NCBI RefSeq assembly: GCF_023856365.1
Contig: NC_064550.1
Span: 21,577,629 to 21,641,628, forward strand
Reading direction: 5' to 3'
Length of the DNA: 64,000 bases
From: Brienomyrus brachyistius
Taxonomy: Eukaryota > Chordata > Actinopteri > Osteoglossiformes > Mormyridae
Shown piece by piece: positions 11,073-23,485 of this stretch. How positions within the stretch are numbered: position 1 is the first letter of the stretch; each line of letters opens with the position of its first letter. The notes under the pieces were generated by a model. The model was given only the letters and a program-made list of their open reading frames with translations. It had not been told where the DNA came from and did no database searches. The position numbers and the translations under genes were made by a program.

Positions 11073-11867
11073 GCTCACATATATAAGCTTATTTGTGTGG
11101 ATTAAGCAAACAAACCCTGGCATTTCCAATCCATTCTCCTTTGATTCGATTAAACTCACTGGGATGCTTACGGAAATTTTTATGCAGACGTGTTCTGTGC
11201 TTCCTGCTGAGGAATGGACTGGACGTGCGAAGGTTTCTGACATATGGCCTCACCCCCACCATCCACTGCTTTTGAAAACGCACCTTTTAATCCATTCATG
11301 CAGTGGCGGAAACCTGATGTTTACTGAAGCTATTCAGGTCTAGCCCCTGGGTCGAGAGCTCCCCCCCCCCCCCCTTTGTGACCTCATGGCTGCGTGCCCA
11401 GTCTTCCACAGACTCCATCGCCTGCTGCCCTTCGCCAGAGAATTCGTCGTCCCGCCTGCGTCTGTGTGCTGAAAGACATTCAGTGCATCGCACTGCGTTT
11501 GCTCACTGAATCTATTAGAAGGAAGAGGATTGATCTGCGTAGACCATCTCACCCTCTCTGCATTCCACAATCTGACCAGCAATCATCTGCGCAGTGATAT
11601 ATGGTGGAAATTCCACTGTATGCCCACAATTCCTGTTACTCTATTACTTTGCACACGTTCCCTGAGTACCATCAAAGAGGTAACACTGGCTGCACCTGTC
11701 TGGATAATTAAATTAAACTGCAGATTAAATTAAAGTTCTTTCTCAGTGAGTTCAGCATTAAATCAAAGTAATGGGCCACCAGAAAGAGAAGCAAAAGCAC
11801 TTAGACGGCCAACGATTTGTCTGTAAGTGAAAGTTGCAAGCAGTGAGCACAGATTTCACAGTGAGCC
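11073..11867. other. Non-coding stretch with a poly-C run
   Basis: A run of about 15 C lies at 11360-11374. The overlapping open frames on both strands between 11.1 and 11.6 kb show no family resemblance. Confidence 0.45.
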
Positions 11868-11952
11868 CTGCCCTTTGCCCTGCGCTTTGTGGGCTAGATC
11901 CCAGGCTCACCGTTATCCAATCACACTGGAAAAGTGGTTATGGAAGACGGGG
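11868..11952 (+). mobile_element. Decayed GGAT-retroposon 3' fragment
   Basis: GCCCTGCCCTTTGCCCTGCG, TCACCGTTATCCAATC and AAGTGGTTATGGAAGACGG are a diverged version of the 3' end seen at 40.2 kb. It immediately precedes a family-2 SINE. Confidence 0.45.
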
Positions 11953-12147
11953 GGGCGCTGAGCGGCTCAGGAGGTTACGCATCCGTGCAAATGACCAGAA
12001 GGTCATTGGTTTGAGTTCTGTGGCTAGCAGAGTGACATATCACTCTGGACCGTGTGCGCGTCTCAAAGGAGAGCATGATGGGATATGTGAAAACTAACAA
12101 AAAAATGCCTGTATTTGTACAAATGGCAAATAAAGCATCATTTCATG
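11953..12147 (+). mobile_element. Family-2 tRNA-headed SINE
   Basis: An A-box-like GCGGCTCAGGAGGTTA is followed by a weak B-box (GGTTTGAGTTC) and then a body with AGAGCATGATGGGATATGTG and a tail ending CAAATGGCAAATAAAGCATC. The copy at 47.5 kb shares the same body and tail. The body differs from family 1. Confidence 0.75.
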
Positions 12148-12644
12148 TAGATGGAAACCAAACTTTTTGGTTTCTGGAAATGATATTGGACCAAAAAAAT
12201 AAAAACTTACAGTAGTTGTTTATTACACTGAACAAAAAAGGTCGTCCGTGATTCATGATGAGTAAACAGGATGTGTATTTTAACTACCAGTTATTGACGT
12301 TTCATTGTGATTGTAATTCTTCTTATTTATACTCTACGGCATGTGTTACATGCCTCTTTTTATATCCGAATGTATTGTGGCTAATTTATCTTCCAGATGG
12401 AGAATTTACGATAAAGATCATGATTCATCGCCTCCACTGAGAGACCCATCTTGTTCCTTATCATACCACGTTGTTGTTGCTCTCATGAATGCTATAACAA
12501 TTCTATTTGGCCAAGTAGGTCATTTTGTCCAGCTTCATAATCTGTCACCCGGAAAAAAATATCGGAGTGCGCTGATTGTGCTTTTAAAGTTAATATGCCA
12601 TAATTGCTGATTAACTCTTTGAAGAGAAAGATCGGCCCCTATGG
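12148..12644. other. AT-rich non-coding stretch
   Basis: No repeat or coding signal was recognised. Two overlapping frames of 61 and 89 codons (12255-12610) have no conserved motif. Confidence 0.45.
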
Positions 12645-12858
12645 ACAGGAAGAGCTGTTCTGTGTCAGAAAGCTCATGGTGCCAAACACTGAGAACATCA
12701 AGTAGCTCTCGACTGGAGTCTGGTTAGTCAAAGTTTCTTCCTTCTAGGGAGGTTTTCCTCGCCACTGTCACCTCTGGGTTGCTCACTGGGGGTGGGAATA
12801 ATGTGCTTTGAGACAATGTATTGTGAAAATGTGCTATACAAATAAAATAGAACTGAAT
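12645..12858 (+). mobile_element. Retroposon 3' end (fish interspersed repeat)
   Basis: CTTCTAGGGAGGTTTTCCTC, GCCACTGTCACCTCTGGGTT, GCTCACTGGGGGTGGGA and the terminal TGTGCTATACAAATAAAATA form a motif series that I recognise from a widespread fish retroposon 3' end, with a polyadenylation-like AATAAA near the end. The clade cannot be decided from this fragment. Confidence 0.65.
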
Positions 12859-13807
12859 CGGATATTTGAAAATACCACAGAAAGCCTTGTTACCTTGATA
12901 CTACCCAAACATAGTGCTTAGCCCAGGGGCACAACACTGATGGCCCATTGGGGGCGTCCTTCAGGTCAAACGTCCAGTGAACCACAAACAAAAATTTCAC
13001 TGTGATGTGTACAAACCAGTCTCTTAGGTCCAAACAACAATCTCCCAATATTAAAGTAGCATGTTTTCTCGATGTCCATTACGCCCTATTCTAAGCTGGC
13101 AGATCTCAGGGTAGATATTATAGCCCAAGGGCTTCATTTCAGAATAAATCAGGCAATTTTGATGTTGCCCCCTTTGAGGCCCCACAGCACTTGGCCAAGG
13201 ATGCCCCAGAGGTGAACTGCATCTGACAAAGTGCATCTGACAGCTCCAAGACATTGCCTTCAAGATCACATCTTCAGAGAGCCCTGCCTGAGCTAGACGC
13301 AGTGACGATCCAGAGAGACCGAGGCATGCTGGGAAAATATCTTATGGAGTCTGGCCAATTGTTTTGTAATATAACAAACTTATATGCATCTGTGGAATAA
13401 AGAGAAGGGACCGATCTGAATGTGTAACGCATCAATGCCAGTTCTGTCATTTTTTAATTAAAATGCCATGACCAATAAAGCTCTGTTTACTATAAATAGA
13501 TTAATAATGAAATAAACCTTTATTTGCATAAGTACATTAGACTGCTTCTTTTCAAAAATCCTATCCGCTCTCCTTTAGGACATACACACATACAAACGTT
13601 CGGACACACCAAGCCGCCTACAAAGGAGAGTGATAGTGTCGCATCTCATGACCTGGCCATCTGACCTTAAACACGGCAGAGACGGTTTCGGAGGAGTCTG
13701 ACCAGAAAAAGCAGCCAATGAGCGCTCAGCATGTGTGGGGCCACCTTCGGGATGGCTTACAAAGCATCCCTGGACACCATCTCATGATACCCGCATAGAG
13801 GAGACAG
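12859..13807. other. Non-coding stretch, nothing recognised
   Basis: No repeat family or gene is supportable. The 72-codon minus frame at 13051-13269 lacks conserved motifs. Confidence 0.45.
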
Positions 13808-13941
13808 TAGGATCAGCCAGTCCCTGGAGCTACTGTGGTGAAGGGCCGCGCTCGAGGGCCCAATGTGCTCGAGGGCGTCACTCTGACGGCCACATTATTT
13901 GAGCAGGCAACCTTCTGAATCCCAACCAACAGAGCCGAACC
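13808..13941 (-). mobile_element. Family-1 SINE, reversed, truncated
   Basis: AGGATCAGCCAGTCCCTGGA, then GAAGGGCCGCGCTCGAGGGC, and the head remnant CAACCTTCTGAATCCCAACC place it in family 1. The LINE-like tail is absent. Confidence 0.75.
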
Positions 13942-14109
13942 CCCCCAACAAATTAATTTTTGTGTTTAATACTTTTTTGGTCAGTGAATAATTCCATATA
14001 TGTTATTTTAGAGCATTGCAAACAGCTTGCAAATTTCCCTGCTCAAACACACCATATTCAGCTGATCAGCCAATTGCCAGGTACAGTGGGTATGTTACAG
14101 CAGGGGAAT

Positions 14110-14274
14110 CTGCAGACTGTGCTGCAGACTGTGCTGCTGACTGTGCTGCAGACTGAGCTGCTGACTGTGCTGCAGACTGTGCTGCAGACTGTGCTGCAGA
14201 CTGTGCTGCTGACTGTGCTGCTGACTGTGCTGCTGACTGAGCTGCTGTCTGTGCTGCAGACTGTGCTGCAGACT
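14110..14274. repeat. 12-bp minisatellite (GTGCTGCAGACT / GTGCTGCTGACT)
   Basis: About 14 tandem copies of a 12-bp unit occur in two alternating forms, CAG and CTG. Since 12 is a multiple of 3, most frames on both strands stay open, giving spurious proteins of LLTVLQTV type on plus and AAQSAAQS type on minus. I regard the 133-codon frames here as artefacts. Confidence 0.92.
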
Positions 14275-14389
14275 GGCCCTCCAAGACCATCCCGAAATGG
14301 TCCCAGTTTTTTTTTTTGTTTTAGTTTTGATGTCCTTTTCATTTTTCTTAAATGTACAGCATAATACAAATAAACCTTTCCACGGTTAG

Positions 14390-14427
14390 GCGTGTCCAAA
14401 CTTTTGACTGGTGACATATATGTACAG
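14390..14427. mobile_element. Tc1/mariner terminal repeat remnant
   Basis: TGTCCAAACTTTTGACTGG is a typical Tc1-like terminal inverted repeat end in fish and is followed by TA-rich sequence. The opposite end was not found, so this is a solo end or a heavily deleted element. Confidence 0.6.
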
Positions 14428-16222
14428 TAGAGTGAAGCTTGCAGTCCAGTATCAGCCATTTATTCGGCGGCCCTGCAGTATTTCATGGAGCTAAGGACAC
14501 TGCTCTAGTCATATGGCTGATGGGCCATTTCCGGCTGGGGGTGGTTGGTTGAAAGAATAACCGGTTGGTTCAAAGGATCACAGACGCAAGGGCCAGACCC
14601 GCTGAGGCGCACACCACCCAAGGACCTCAGTACTCGTCACCTTTGTCCCGGTACGTCCACACCATCTCCACTCTAGATGGCACAAATCTGATTTTGATAC
14701 TAGTTCTATTTCCAACTATGATACACTCCATGTGCTTAACAACATGTACGAGCGAGACACCGAAAGCACGACCTGAATCATACGCATACAACATGTTTAA
14801 ATCTTCACACGTAACAAAGACTTTAATGCAGGGCTGCTGTATAGTTTTCTTTATAATTTTCTTAACAGCAAAAAAAAAAAAAAAATTATAATTTTCCAGT
14901 TACAAGTTACAGCACTGGAGAATGTAAAGCATGATTCCATACTATCACCTTGGGGATTCCGTTACTACTTTTTAGAAGCACAATAGTAAAAACAATTGGG
15001 CCCCAGTAGCAACTCTGCTTGGACCCCTATAAAGGTTAATGTACCAGTCTTCTTCAAGTCCGCCATTGTTCATCAGCGATACAGCAGAGGCCCCTGAATG
15101 AACAGACCTGGAAGCTAAGGTCAAGCCTCTACCAGGCGTAATTTATTTAGCAGATGCTTTAGCCCAGGCTCAGTGGTGATATGGTTACCATGCTGGCCAT
15201 AGAAATAGGAATCCGCACCTTCTGGACACTGGCACCCAACCTACCGGGCTACATACTGGAGACGTTAGGCATAACCGGCCCTTGACCGACAGCCCGATAG
15301 TCTGATGTGCTTGAAATGCCTTCGCATTCAACCAGCCCCGCACCTTCGTGTTGGAGCGCTGCCCCTTTCACAGCTAGTCACCTTTCATGTTCCTCTTCAC
15401 TTAGCCTTGGCAGGCATCCTCTGTCCTCCATGCTACTCCTTCCCGCTGATACCTCCCAACACTTCATCAGTTCCCTGTCTCTTTTACTTTTCTCCACCGC
15501 GACCCTCCCAGAATCCGGCGAGACGGATGCTCATCGCTCATCGCTTCAGACTCTGACAAAGTGTCAGGTGGGGGAACTCGACAGGCTCGGATGGAGGACT
15601 AAAGCATCTCCTTTCGGCAGGTTATTAAGTCACTTAACAGACCCAGAAAGATTTACTTAGCTCACAGTGCCACAATTTCACTGCTATTAGGTACTAATGG
15701 GTATTTTTACTGCAGCTATTTGGTTTAAATGTTTCATGTTCTTCACAGGCAGACTGGTACATCAAACTCTCTATCCAATATACCACTTTCTAGCCTGGTA
15801 CAAAGCCACATTTCAATCTCAATGATCTATGGTCTAGAGACATCGACATTTCTGGAACAAAGTTACTCTGTCCGAACTCTGCATAGTGTTTCCTGTGAGA
15901 CACCCCCCCCCCCACCACCACCACCACCGCCAAGAATGAATACAAGTGAACATCTCAAGGGTTCAACTCACAGATATTAGTATGTCTGTGACCAGTGGGC
16001 ACTGCCACCAGTCAAAAACGATGGGTCTGTCCACTGTCCTGAGTGCATTTTATATCGGAAACACCCATGAAAACAGATTGGAGTAGATCGACTGAATTCC
16101 ATATTTACCAATCATACTAGGACTTGAAGACTCTTTCATTCGGAAGAGTGGATTGGACACAGCAAGGCACATGAGGCATGTAAACGGGGTAACTGACTGG
16201 CTGGCATCACTTCTACAGGCGT
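14428..16222. other. Non-coding stretch with simple repeats
   Basis: It holds an A run (about 14869-14885), a SINE-tail-like TTTATTTAGCAGATGCTTT at about 15137 and a C/CCA tract at 15902-15930. The overlapping frames at 15305-15660 look like chance. Confidence 0.45.
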
Positions 16223-16403
16223 AATGCGTGAGTCAGAGGCTTAGAATGTTGTTGGTTCAAATCCCAGGGTCAGGACAGTGATTTCACCATTGGGCCCTTG
16301 AGCAAGGCTCTTACCCCCCCAATTACTCTGGGGACCAGCTGACCCTGCTTTCTCAAAACCAAATGTCACTTTGGATAAATGTGTCTGCTAAATAAATAAA
16401 ATG
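16223..16403 (+). mobile_element. Family-1 SINE, forward
   Basis: The B-box GGTTCAAATCC lies at 16254-16264. The body has TTGGGCCCTTGAGCAAGGC and the 3' tail reads TTTGGATAAATGTGTCTGC followed by TAAATAAATAAAATG. This tail matches the 3' end of the L2-like LINE at 52.4 kb, which explains how the SINE would be mobilised. Confidence 0.88.
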
Positions 16404-17352
16404 TGATAAACCAAACGGAAGAAGTAAGAAAACCAACACCTATCAAAGATATAAAGAATTCAGTGTCGCCTGCAAGTCTTTAAAAACAGAGAATATTAAC
16501 ATTTAGGAATGGTGGGACATAAATGACATGACACTGGATTTAGCATTTCTAACTGTACAGTTTGACTATTCAGCCGTCAGCATGCTGGGCTTCACTAACT
16601 ATCGCATCTTTCTCCAAAAGCTGGTAAAAAAATCATAACTAACCAACTAATAAAACCTCCTTCTCATACTTTATGTGGCTGGTCTTCTGACACCTAAGCA
16701 GCAGCTCTATTCAGTAACTGCATTGTTGGAAACATAAAAGCTATGTCGATCAACTGTTGGTGATACTGAAAAAAAAGCTGAGATATAGTCATGGCTGTCG
16801 TCTATCTTCCAGTTATATTTGAAGATTAATTTACCCTCTTTTGTTTTAAGTTTTCTTCTTCCAAGTCTAACAAACCAGAAATCACTACATTTGTGGGTTA
16901 GATAAGTTAAGCCATTGGCTAATTACCAGCAAATATCCATGTCATACGGTAATAATATATTTCAGTGGCTTTTAAGTATTAAGTTTACACAAAACTGGCA
17001 GGCAGTTAAGTGATTAAATATATCACTCCACGTTTACTGAAAAAAAAAGCCGTTAAGCTTGATGCTAATCTTCCGACACTGACCAAGAGCATTATTATGT
17101 GACGGTTTTCTCTCTGCATCTCTCATCTGACAACTGCCAGTCAGACAGACATTATGTCAGTCAGGCAGTGCGAGGGATTTCCCTTGGGACTTTGTGACAA
17201 TGAAGCTGAGAGACACAATTCAGAGTAAAATAGTGACGATTCAGCAGGAAGGACGTGATAGGGACACGTGACCCAGAAACACAACAGCAACCGGCACATG
17301 GTACCTCAGGAAAAGCCTGTGAAGGCGTCATTTTCTCGCACACCTTAAAGCT
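16404..17352. other. Non-coding AT-rich stretch
   Basis: No mobile element or gene was recognised between the SINE and the 37-bp array. Confidence 0.45.
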
Positions 17353-19851
17353 TTACTGTACGCCATGTTCTTCATGCTGTTTGTACTGCATACAGTACAC
17401 CCTGTTCATCATGCTCCTCACATCAGGTACAGTACACCCCGTTCTTTGTGCTAATTACACTGCATACAGTACACCCTGTTCATGACGCTCTTCACACCAG
17501 GTACAGTACACCCCGTTCTTTATGCTAATTACACTAGATACAGTACACCCTGTTCATGACGCTCTTCACACCAGGTACAGTACACCCTGTTCATCATGCT
17601 CCTCACACCAGGTACAGTACACCCCGTTCTTTGTGCTAATTACACTGCATACAGTACACCCTGTTCATGACGCTCTTCACACCAGGTACAGTACACCCCG
17701 TTCTTTATGCTAATTACACTGGATACAGTACACCCTGTTCATGACGCTCTTCACACCAGGTACAGTACACCCTGTTCATCATGCTCCTCACACCAGGTAC
17801 AGTACACCCTGTTCTTCATGCTATTTACACTGGATACAGTACACCCGGTTCATCACGCTCCTCACACCAGGTACAGTACACCCTGTTCTTCATGCTGCTT
17901 ACAATGGATACAGTACACCCCGTTCTTTGTGCTAATTACACTGGATACAGTACACCCTGTTCATCATGCTCCTCACACCAGGTACAGTACACCCTGTTCT
18001 TCATGCTATTTACACTGGATACAGTACACCCTGTTCATCACGCTCGTCACACCAGGTACAGTACACTCTGTTCTTCATGCTGTTTACACTGGATACAGTA
18101 CACCCTGTTCATCATGCTCTTCACACCAGGTACAGTACACCGTGTTCTTCATGCTGTTTACACTGGATACAGTACACCCTGTTCATCATGCTCCTCATAC
18201 CAGGTACAGCACACTCTATTCTTCATGCTAATTATACTGGATACAGTACACCCTGTTCATGACGCTCTTCACACCAGGTACAGTACACCCTGTTCATCAC
18301 GCTCCTCACACCAGGTACAGTACACTCTGTTCTTCATGCTGTTTACACTGGATACAGTACACCCTGTTCATCATGCTCCACATACCAGGTACAGTACACT
18401 CTATTCTTCATGCTATTTATACTGGATACAGTACACCCTGTTCATCACGCTCCTCACACCAGGTACAGTACACCCTGTTATTCATGCTATTTACACTGGA
18501 TACAGTACACCCTGTTCATCCTGCTCCTCACACCAGGTACAGTACAGCCTGTTATTCATGCTGTTTACACTGGATACAGTACACCCTGTTCATCACGCTC
18601 CTCACACCAGGTACAGTACACCCTGTTCTTCATGCTGCTTACAATGGATACAGTACACCCCGTTCTTTGTGCTAATTACACTGGATACAGTACACCCTGT
18701 TCATCATGCTCCTCACACCAGGTACAGTACACCCTGTTCTTCATGCTATTTACACTGGATACAGTACACCCTGTTCATCACGCTCCTCACACCAGGTACA
18801 GTACACTCTGTTCTTCATGCTGTTTACACTGGATACAGTACACCCTGTTCATCATGCTCTTCACACCAGGTACAGTACACTGTGTTCTTCATGCTATTTA
18901 CACTGGATACAGTACACCCTGTTCATCACGCTCCTCACACCAGGTACAGTACACTCTGTTCTTCATGCTGTTTACACTGGATACAGTACACCCTGTTCAT
19001 CATGCTCTTCACACCAGGTACAGTACACCGTGTTCTTCATGCTGTTTACACTGGATACAGTACACCCTGTTCATCATGCTCCTCATACCAGGTACAGCAC
19101 ACTCTATTCTTCATGCTAATTATACTGGATACAGTACACCCTGTTCATGACGCTCTTCACACCAGGTACAATACACCCTGTTCATCACGCTCCTCACACC
19201 AGGTACAGTACACTCTGTTCTTCATGCTGTTTACACTGGATACAGTACACCCTGTTCATCATGCTCCACATACCAGGTACAGTACACTCTATTCTTCATG
19301 CTATTTATACTGGATACAGTACACCCTGTTCATCACGCTCCTCACACCAGGTACAGTACACCCTGTTCTTCATGCTATTTACACTGGATACAGTACACCC
19401 TGTTCATCATGCTCCTCACACCAGGTACAGTACACCCTGTTATTCATGCTGTTTACACTGGATACAGTACACCCTGTTCATCACGCTCCTCACACCAGGT
19501 ACAGTACACCCTGTTCATCCTGCTCCTCACACCAGGTACAGTACACCCTGTTATTCATGCTATTTACACTGGATACAGTACACCCTGTTCATCCTGCTCC
19601 TCACACCAGGTACAGTACAGCCTGTTATTCATGCTGTTTACACTGGATACAGTACACCCTGTTCATCATGCTCCTCACACCAGGTACAGTACACTCTGTT
19701 CCTCATGCTATTTACACTGGATACAGTACACCCTGATCAACACACTCTTCACTCCAGGTACAGTAAACCCTGTTCTTTATGTTCTTTACAGTGGGTACAG
19801 TACTCCTTCTCCATGCTCTTTATGCCAGGTACAGTACACTCTGTTCTTTAC
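17353..19851 (+). repeat. 37-bp minisatellite/satellite array, about 67 monomers
   Basis: Every monomer contains a TACAGTACACCCTGTTC core. The core recurs at 18021, 18058 and 18095, so the period is 37 bp. Two monomer types alternate (one ending CTCCTCACACCAGG, the other TTTACACTGG), giving a 74-bp dimer. Larger blocks were duplicated in phase: the CATGCTGCTTACAATGG variant recurs 740 bp apart (17891, 18631; 20 monomers) and the CTCCACATACC variant 888 bp apart (18376, 19264; 24 monomers). Because 37 is not a multiple of 3, each frame cycles through all phases. The plus strand has few stops in any phase, giving open frames up to 651 codons (17781-19736) plus long frames in the other two phases. 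Minus-strand units contain stops. I see no promoter, splice signal or known protein domain. Confidence 0.95.
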
Positions 19852-20404
19852 ACAAGAGTGAACCTTGAATTAATTTGTTCTTCTCCGTGGCACACGGTCT
19901 TCAACGCCTCGTGAAAATCGCATGACAGTAAGTGCTATATGCCGCCAAAAGTGTCGTTCACAGCCAAGAGGCAGATAACACGGTTACACACACAAACACA
20001 CACGCATGCCACTGCATAAATCCACCAGCCTGCAAAACAGTGAAGCCCTAAACCTCTGAGCACCGAAGCCCGCTGTTTACTCTGTGTTTACAGCTACACG
20101 GCCTACCAGGCCACAGGCCAGCTGCCACCCCAAACAGCCTGTCCCCCATAAGTGTTCACAGAGTGAGGCTGCCGTCTCCCGGTAATCCACATTAGACCGG
20201 GACACCGAGATGCTCTCCACGTCACGACAGCCAGATCTGCTCATGCACGCCGGTGGGCACCCTTTGTAGGAACTCTCAGGGGCCCAGGCTACATCTCCCT
20301 TGCTTGGCCCGCGTCTTATCGACAGCTTTTTCACCCATTGTGATTGGTAGTTTTAAACAGTTTTGTGCTTCAGCAGTGATAGAGACCACAGGTCCCCACC
20401 GGAC
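19852..20404. other. Non-coding stretch, short CA-rich patch
   Basis: A CA-rich patch lies at about 19988-20005. No gene or mobile element was recognised. Confidence 0.45.
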
Positions 20405-20528
20405 GCGATTAGAAAGAAATGCAATACAAATAAATATAACCTCAAGGTGTTTAATATAATGGCAACGCGATTAGAAAAAAATGCAATACAAATAAACATA
20501 ACCTCAAGGTGTTTAATATAATGGCAAC
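20405..20528. repeat. 62-bp tandem duplication
   Basis: Two adjacent copies start GCGATTAGAAA at 20405 and 20467 and run through CCTCAAGGTGTTTAATATAA. They differ at only about two positions, so the duplication is recent. Confidence 0.93.
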
Positions 20529-23485
20529 GCCATGCTCAGTATGAGAGCTCCTTGTATCTGACAAAAAAAAACTTTATTTAGACAGACAGGCTCTTTATTT
20601 CCATTCTGTCTCTCTGTTTATAACCAATAGTTATTCCCTGCCACTGAGCTTGACATTTTCTCAGGCTACCCACTATCAAAATCCTGCTTTTTTCCAGCAG
20701 CTCCGCTTTGAAAACGTGAGTCGGCTTTTTAGTGCACAGCCGGGCCAGATTCGCGTTTCCTTTTCCGAATCCCGCCGATACACCCCCAGCCCATCCCGGG
20801 TTGCTGTCTCTAACGCAGGAGCGAGGAAGATGTGCCCAGCTGAATCCCATTCCTCTTGTGTACGTGACGCATTCCTGCATAAGATCAGGATAAACATCTG
20901 GCTCCTTGTTCCCTGGTTATTCATCGATTCCTCCTATTCTGCCTCTAGGTCCAAAATTAACATTTTTTTACGCTCGCCACGAGACGGGCCAAAAATAGTC
21001 TGAGTTGACGTGCCGAGAAGGGTGACGAAGCGTCGAGGGTGAAAACGGATTCATTCTGTTTCATAACCACCGTCTCGCTGTGCATTTGATGAGGGGCAAA
21101 TTCAAAACTATTTCACCGGATTTAAAAGCTCAGGTGACAGCATTACCCCCCCCCCCCCCCCCCCCCAAAAAAAAATGTTTCTTTATCCCATTGGCTACAG
21201 ACAAACGTATCAACAGTAAGCCTCAAGGATGCCAACTGTCACGGATAGCAGCGTGATACCAACGTAAGCAACGCGTACAGGACATAACGGGAACAGAACG
21301 TTTTCCATCTCCTCCGCAGCATCTCCCGGAGAAGAGGCAGGAGATCTGAGCCAAAAATGAGTAAAAACAGACACGACGAAAGCAAAGGAGTGCACCTTTT
21401 CGCACCCCGCCCCTCAGAGAGCGTGCCTCACATGACGACCCATGAACGGCAGCTGAAGAACAGACCTGGGGTTAAAATTAACCCTGTACATTCGGTGTAA
21501 GCAGAACAGAGATTACCTGAGGCAGCGTGAGTCACTGTCACGAAGCCACTGATTGTCGCAGTCGTGATCTCCGACCACTCGGGAACCATGTCACGCTCGG
21601 GACCACACTGCTTACGGAATCATTACTCGGAAGCGGAGGTGAAGACCGGAACAAACCCAACACAGCTTTGTGTCCCTATCACAGCGGTTTAGCCCAAATG
21701 TGGACAAACCAGTGGAGAAAACAAACAATGGGTCCATATGTCTTCTGCATTTAGCGCTTGGCTTCTGGCAAAATTTGATCAAATGCTTAACTAGCGACAG
21801 GATGCCAACTGAACATGCAGTATTTTACTGCTACTCAACTCACGCTATTCCATGCTTTCACCATATGGTCCTTTATACAAGCGAGCCCCACCCCCTTACA
21901 TCCCCCCCGCCAAAACGGAGCTGATGAATGAATAAAGATATAGAGTCATCGTACGAGAGAAACTGACTCCCTAAATGAAAGCTAACGTCATAATGACGCA
22001 GGGCCCATGCTTCCTGTCTTACCCGTATGTTGCAGTTGGCATGCCAGCACAAAGCTAAGTGTCTGTTCCCTGCCTTCGCTCATCTCCGCCCACCGGCCTC
22101 AAAACCCCCCTGCGGACGTTCTGGCCCAACAGCTCGTTTAAAGTCCCTGTAAACAGAACGAAATTACCGGGGAGATCTGCGCCCCCCCCCCACCGTGGCC
22201 TGTGTAGCTTAGCGCCGTGCGACTCGGCGCTGGCCCGCGTCCCCGATCGCCTCGTGCCCGAAACCATCTCGCTTCCACTGCTGGTGCAGCATGTGTGTGC
22301 CACCGCCTGCCAAGACCGGCAGGCCAGGCCGGCGACGAGGAGGGAGAAGCGGCTCGCCGGTGGGAGCGCTGACGGAAACAACACATGCCTAGTTTGTTAG
22401 CTTAGCATATGGTGCTAAAACAACAACAACAACAAAAAAAATACTAAACAAAAAAGCGATTCCCAGTTGCATGGATGGCACCGTGTCTGTCTGTAAATAA
22501 CAGTGAAGGCAGACTCCAGATTTCAGATTTTTGAAGTTTACAGTTTATTCATTCATGATGTATTCTTACATAATATAATCCTATTTATTATGTAGCTACA
22601 CTTGGGTATTTTTCAATTGATTAATTGTGAAAGAAACCACTTATTCACTAACAGGGCATAAGACGTACAGAGATCCACTTAAAATGTGAGGTTGTGTGTC
22701 CGGCTCCTGGCTCCCATCTGAGCATTCTGGGAAAGGCACTCTTGATACAGGGGTTGCATGAGCCTGAAACGTTACATAAGCATGCCTCCGGTATACCACT
22801 CGACGTAGGACGCATATATGGAGGCTCTTTCATAATTTCCCGACAGCTGAGCTTCAAAAGGCTCTCTCCGCCTCTCGTGGAGACGGCACTAAGCTGACAC
22901 GTCCCGTCCCGCCCAAAACCGCTCGAGTGGAGAGACTTGGAGCACCACCTCTACAATAACGTCACACAGTCACCGTTTTCCCTCTCATTGCCTCTTATCC
23001 CAAGAGTCATGACCACTATTCAGACATGATAAATGTTTTGAAGGGGCAACCATTCGAGGAGTTATGGCTGTCGAATGTGGCAGCAAGTACAACAATGTGA
23101 GGGGGGGGGGGCACCAGTCTGCTGCTCCAGCGATCTGTGGCCATGGTGACAGGAGCATGGCGCCTGCAGACCTAGACAAACAGGAACACCCCTGGGGGAC
23201 CTGGCCTTTCAGGTTCTTTAGGTGTCTCTGTCACACGCCTGTTACAAATGGTTGCCGTGGTGCTAGGAGAGCGCAAACCCATAATTCAAACCCATAATAA
23301 AAACGGTGATAAATTTATGATTTAACTTGCAGGATGACATCACAGCCTCCGCTCTCTTCTGGCACTCTTTCTCTCCTCTTTCTCTCCCTCTTCCTTTTTT
23401 CCTGTTCTATGCACAATTGTGGGGAAATGATGTAGTGATGGATTTCCACAGCTGATTAGTTCAGAGTTTTGCTTCTACAAACCGG
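20529..23485. other. Non-coding stretch with C/A run and GC-rich patch
   Basis: A run of about 21 C followed by 9 A lies at 21146-21175, a (CAA)n patch at about 22418-22440 and a G run at 23101-23112. A GC-rich stretch at about 22180-22380 is open in several frames but has no family resemblance or splice context, so I call no gene. Confidence 0.45.

Noticed and set aside
14058..14459. 133-codon frames on both strands
   Set aside because: They are frame echoes of the 12-bp minisatellite.
17781..19736. 651-codon open frame as a protein gene
   Set aside because: It is produced by the 37-bp array. Other frames over the same DNA are also long, the peptide repeats every 37 residues because of the DNA period, and there is no promoter, splice signal or known domain.
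17353..19851. CRISPR array
   Set aside because: The repeats are contiguous with no unique spacers, and the setting is a vertebrate genome.
22055..22400. Overlapping frames of 80-113 codons in a GC-rich patch
   Set aside because: Frames are open on both strands with no family resemblance, consistent with base composition alone.
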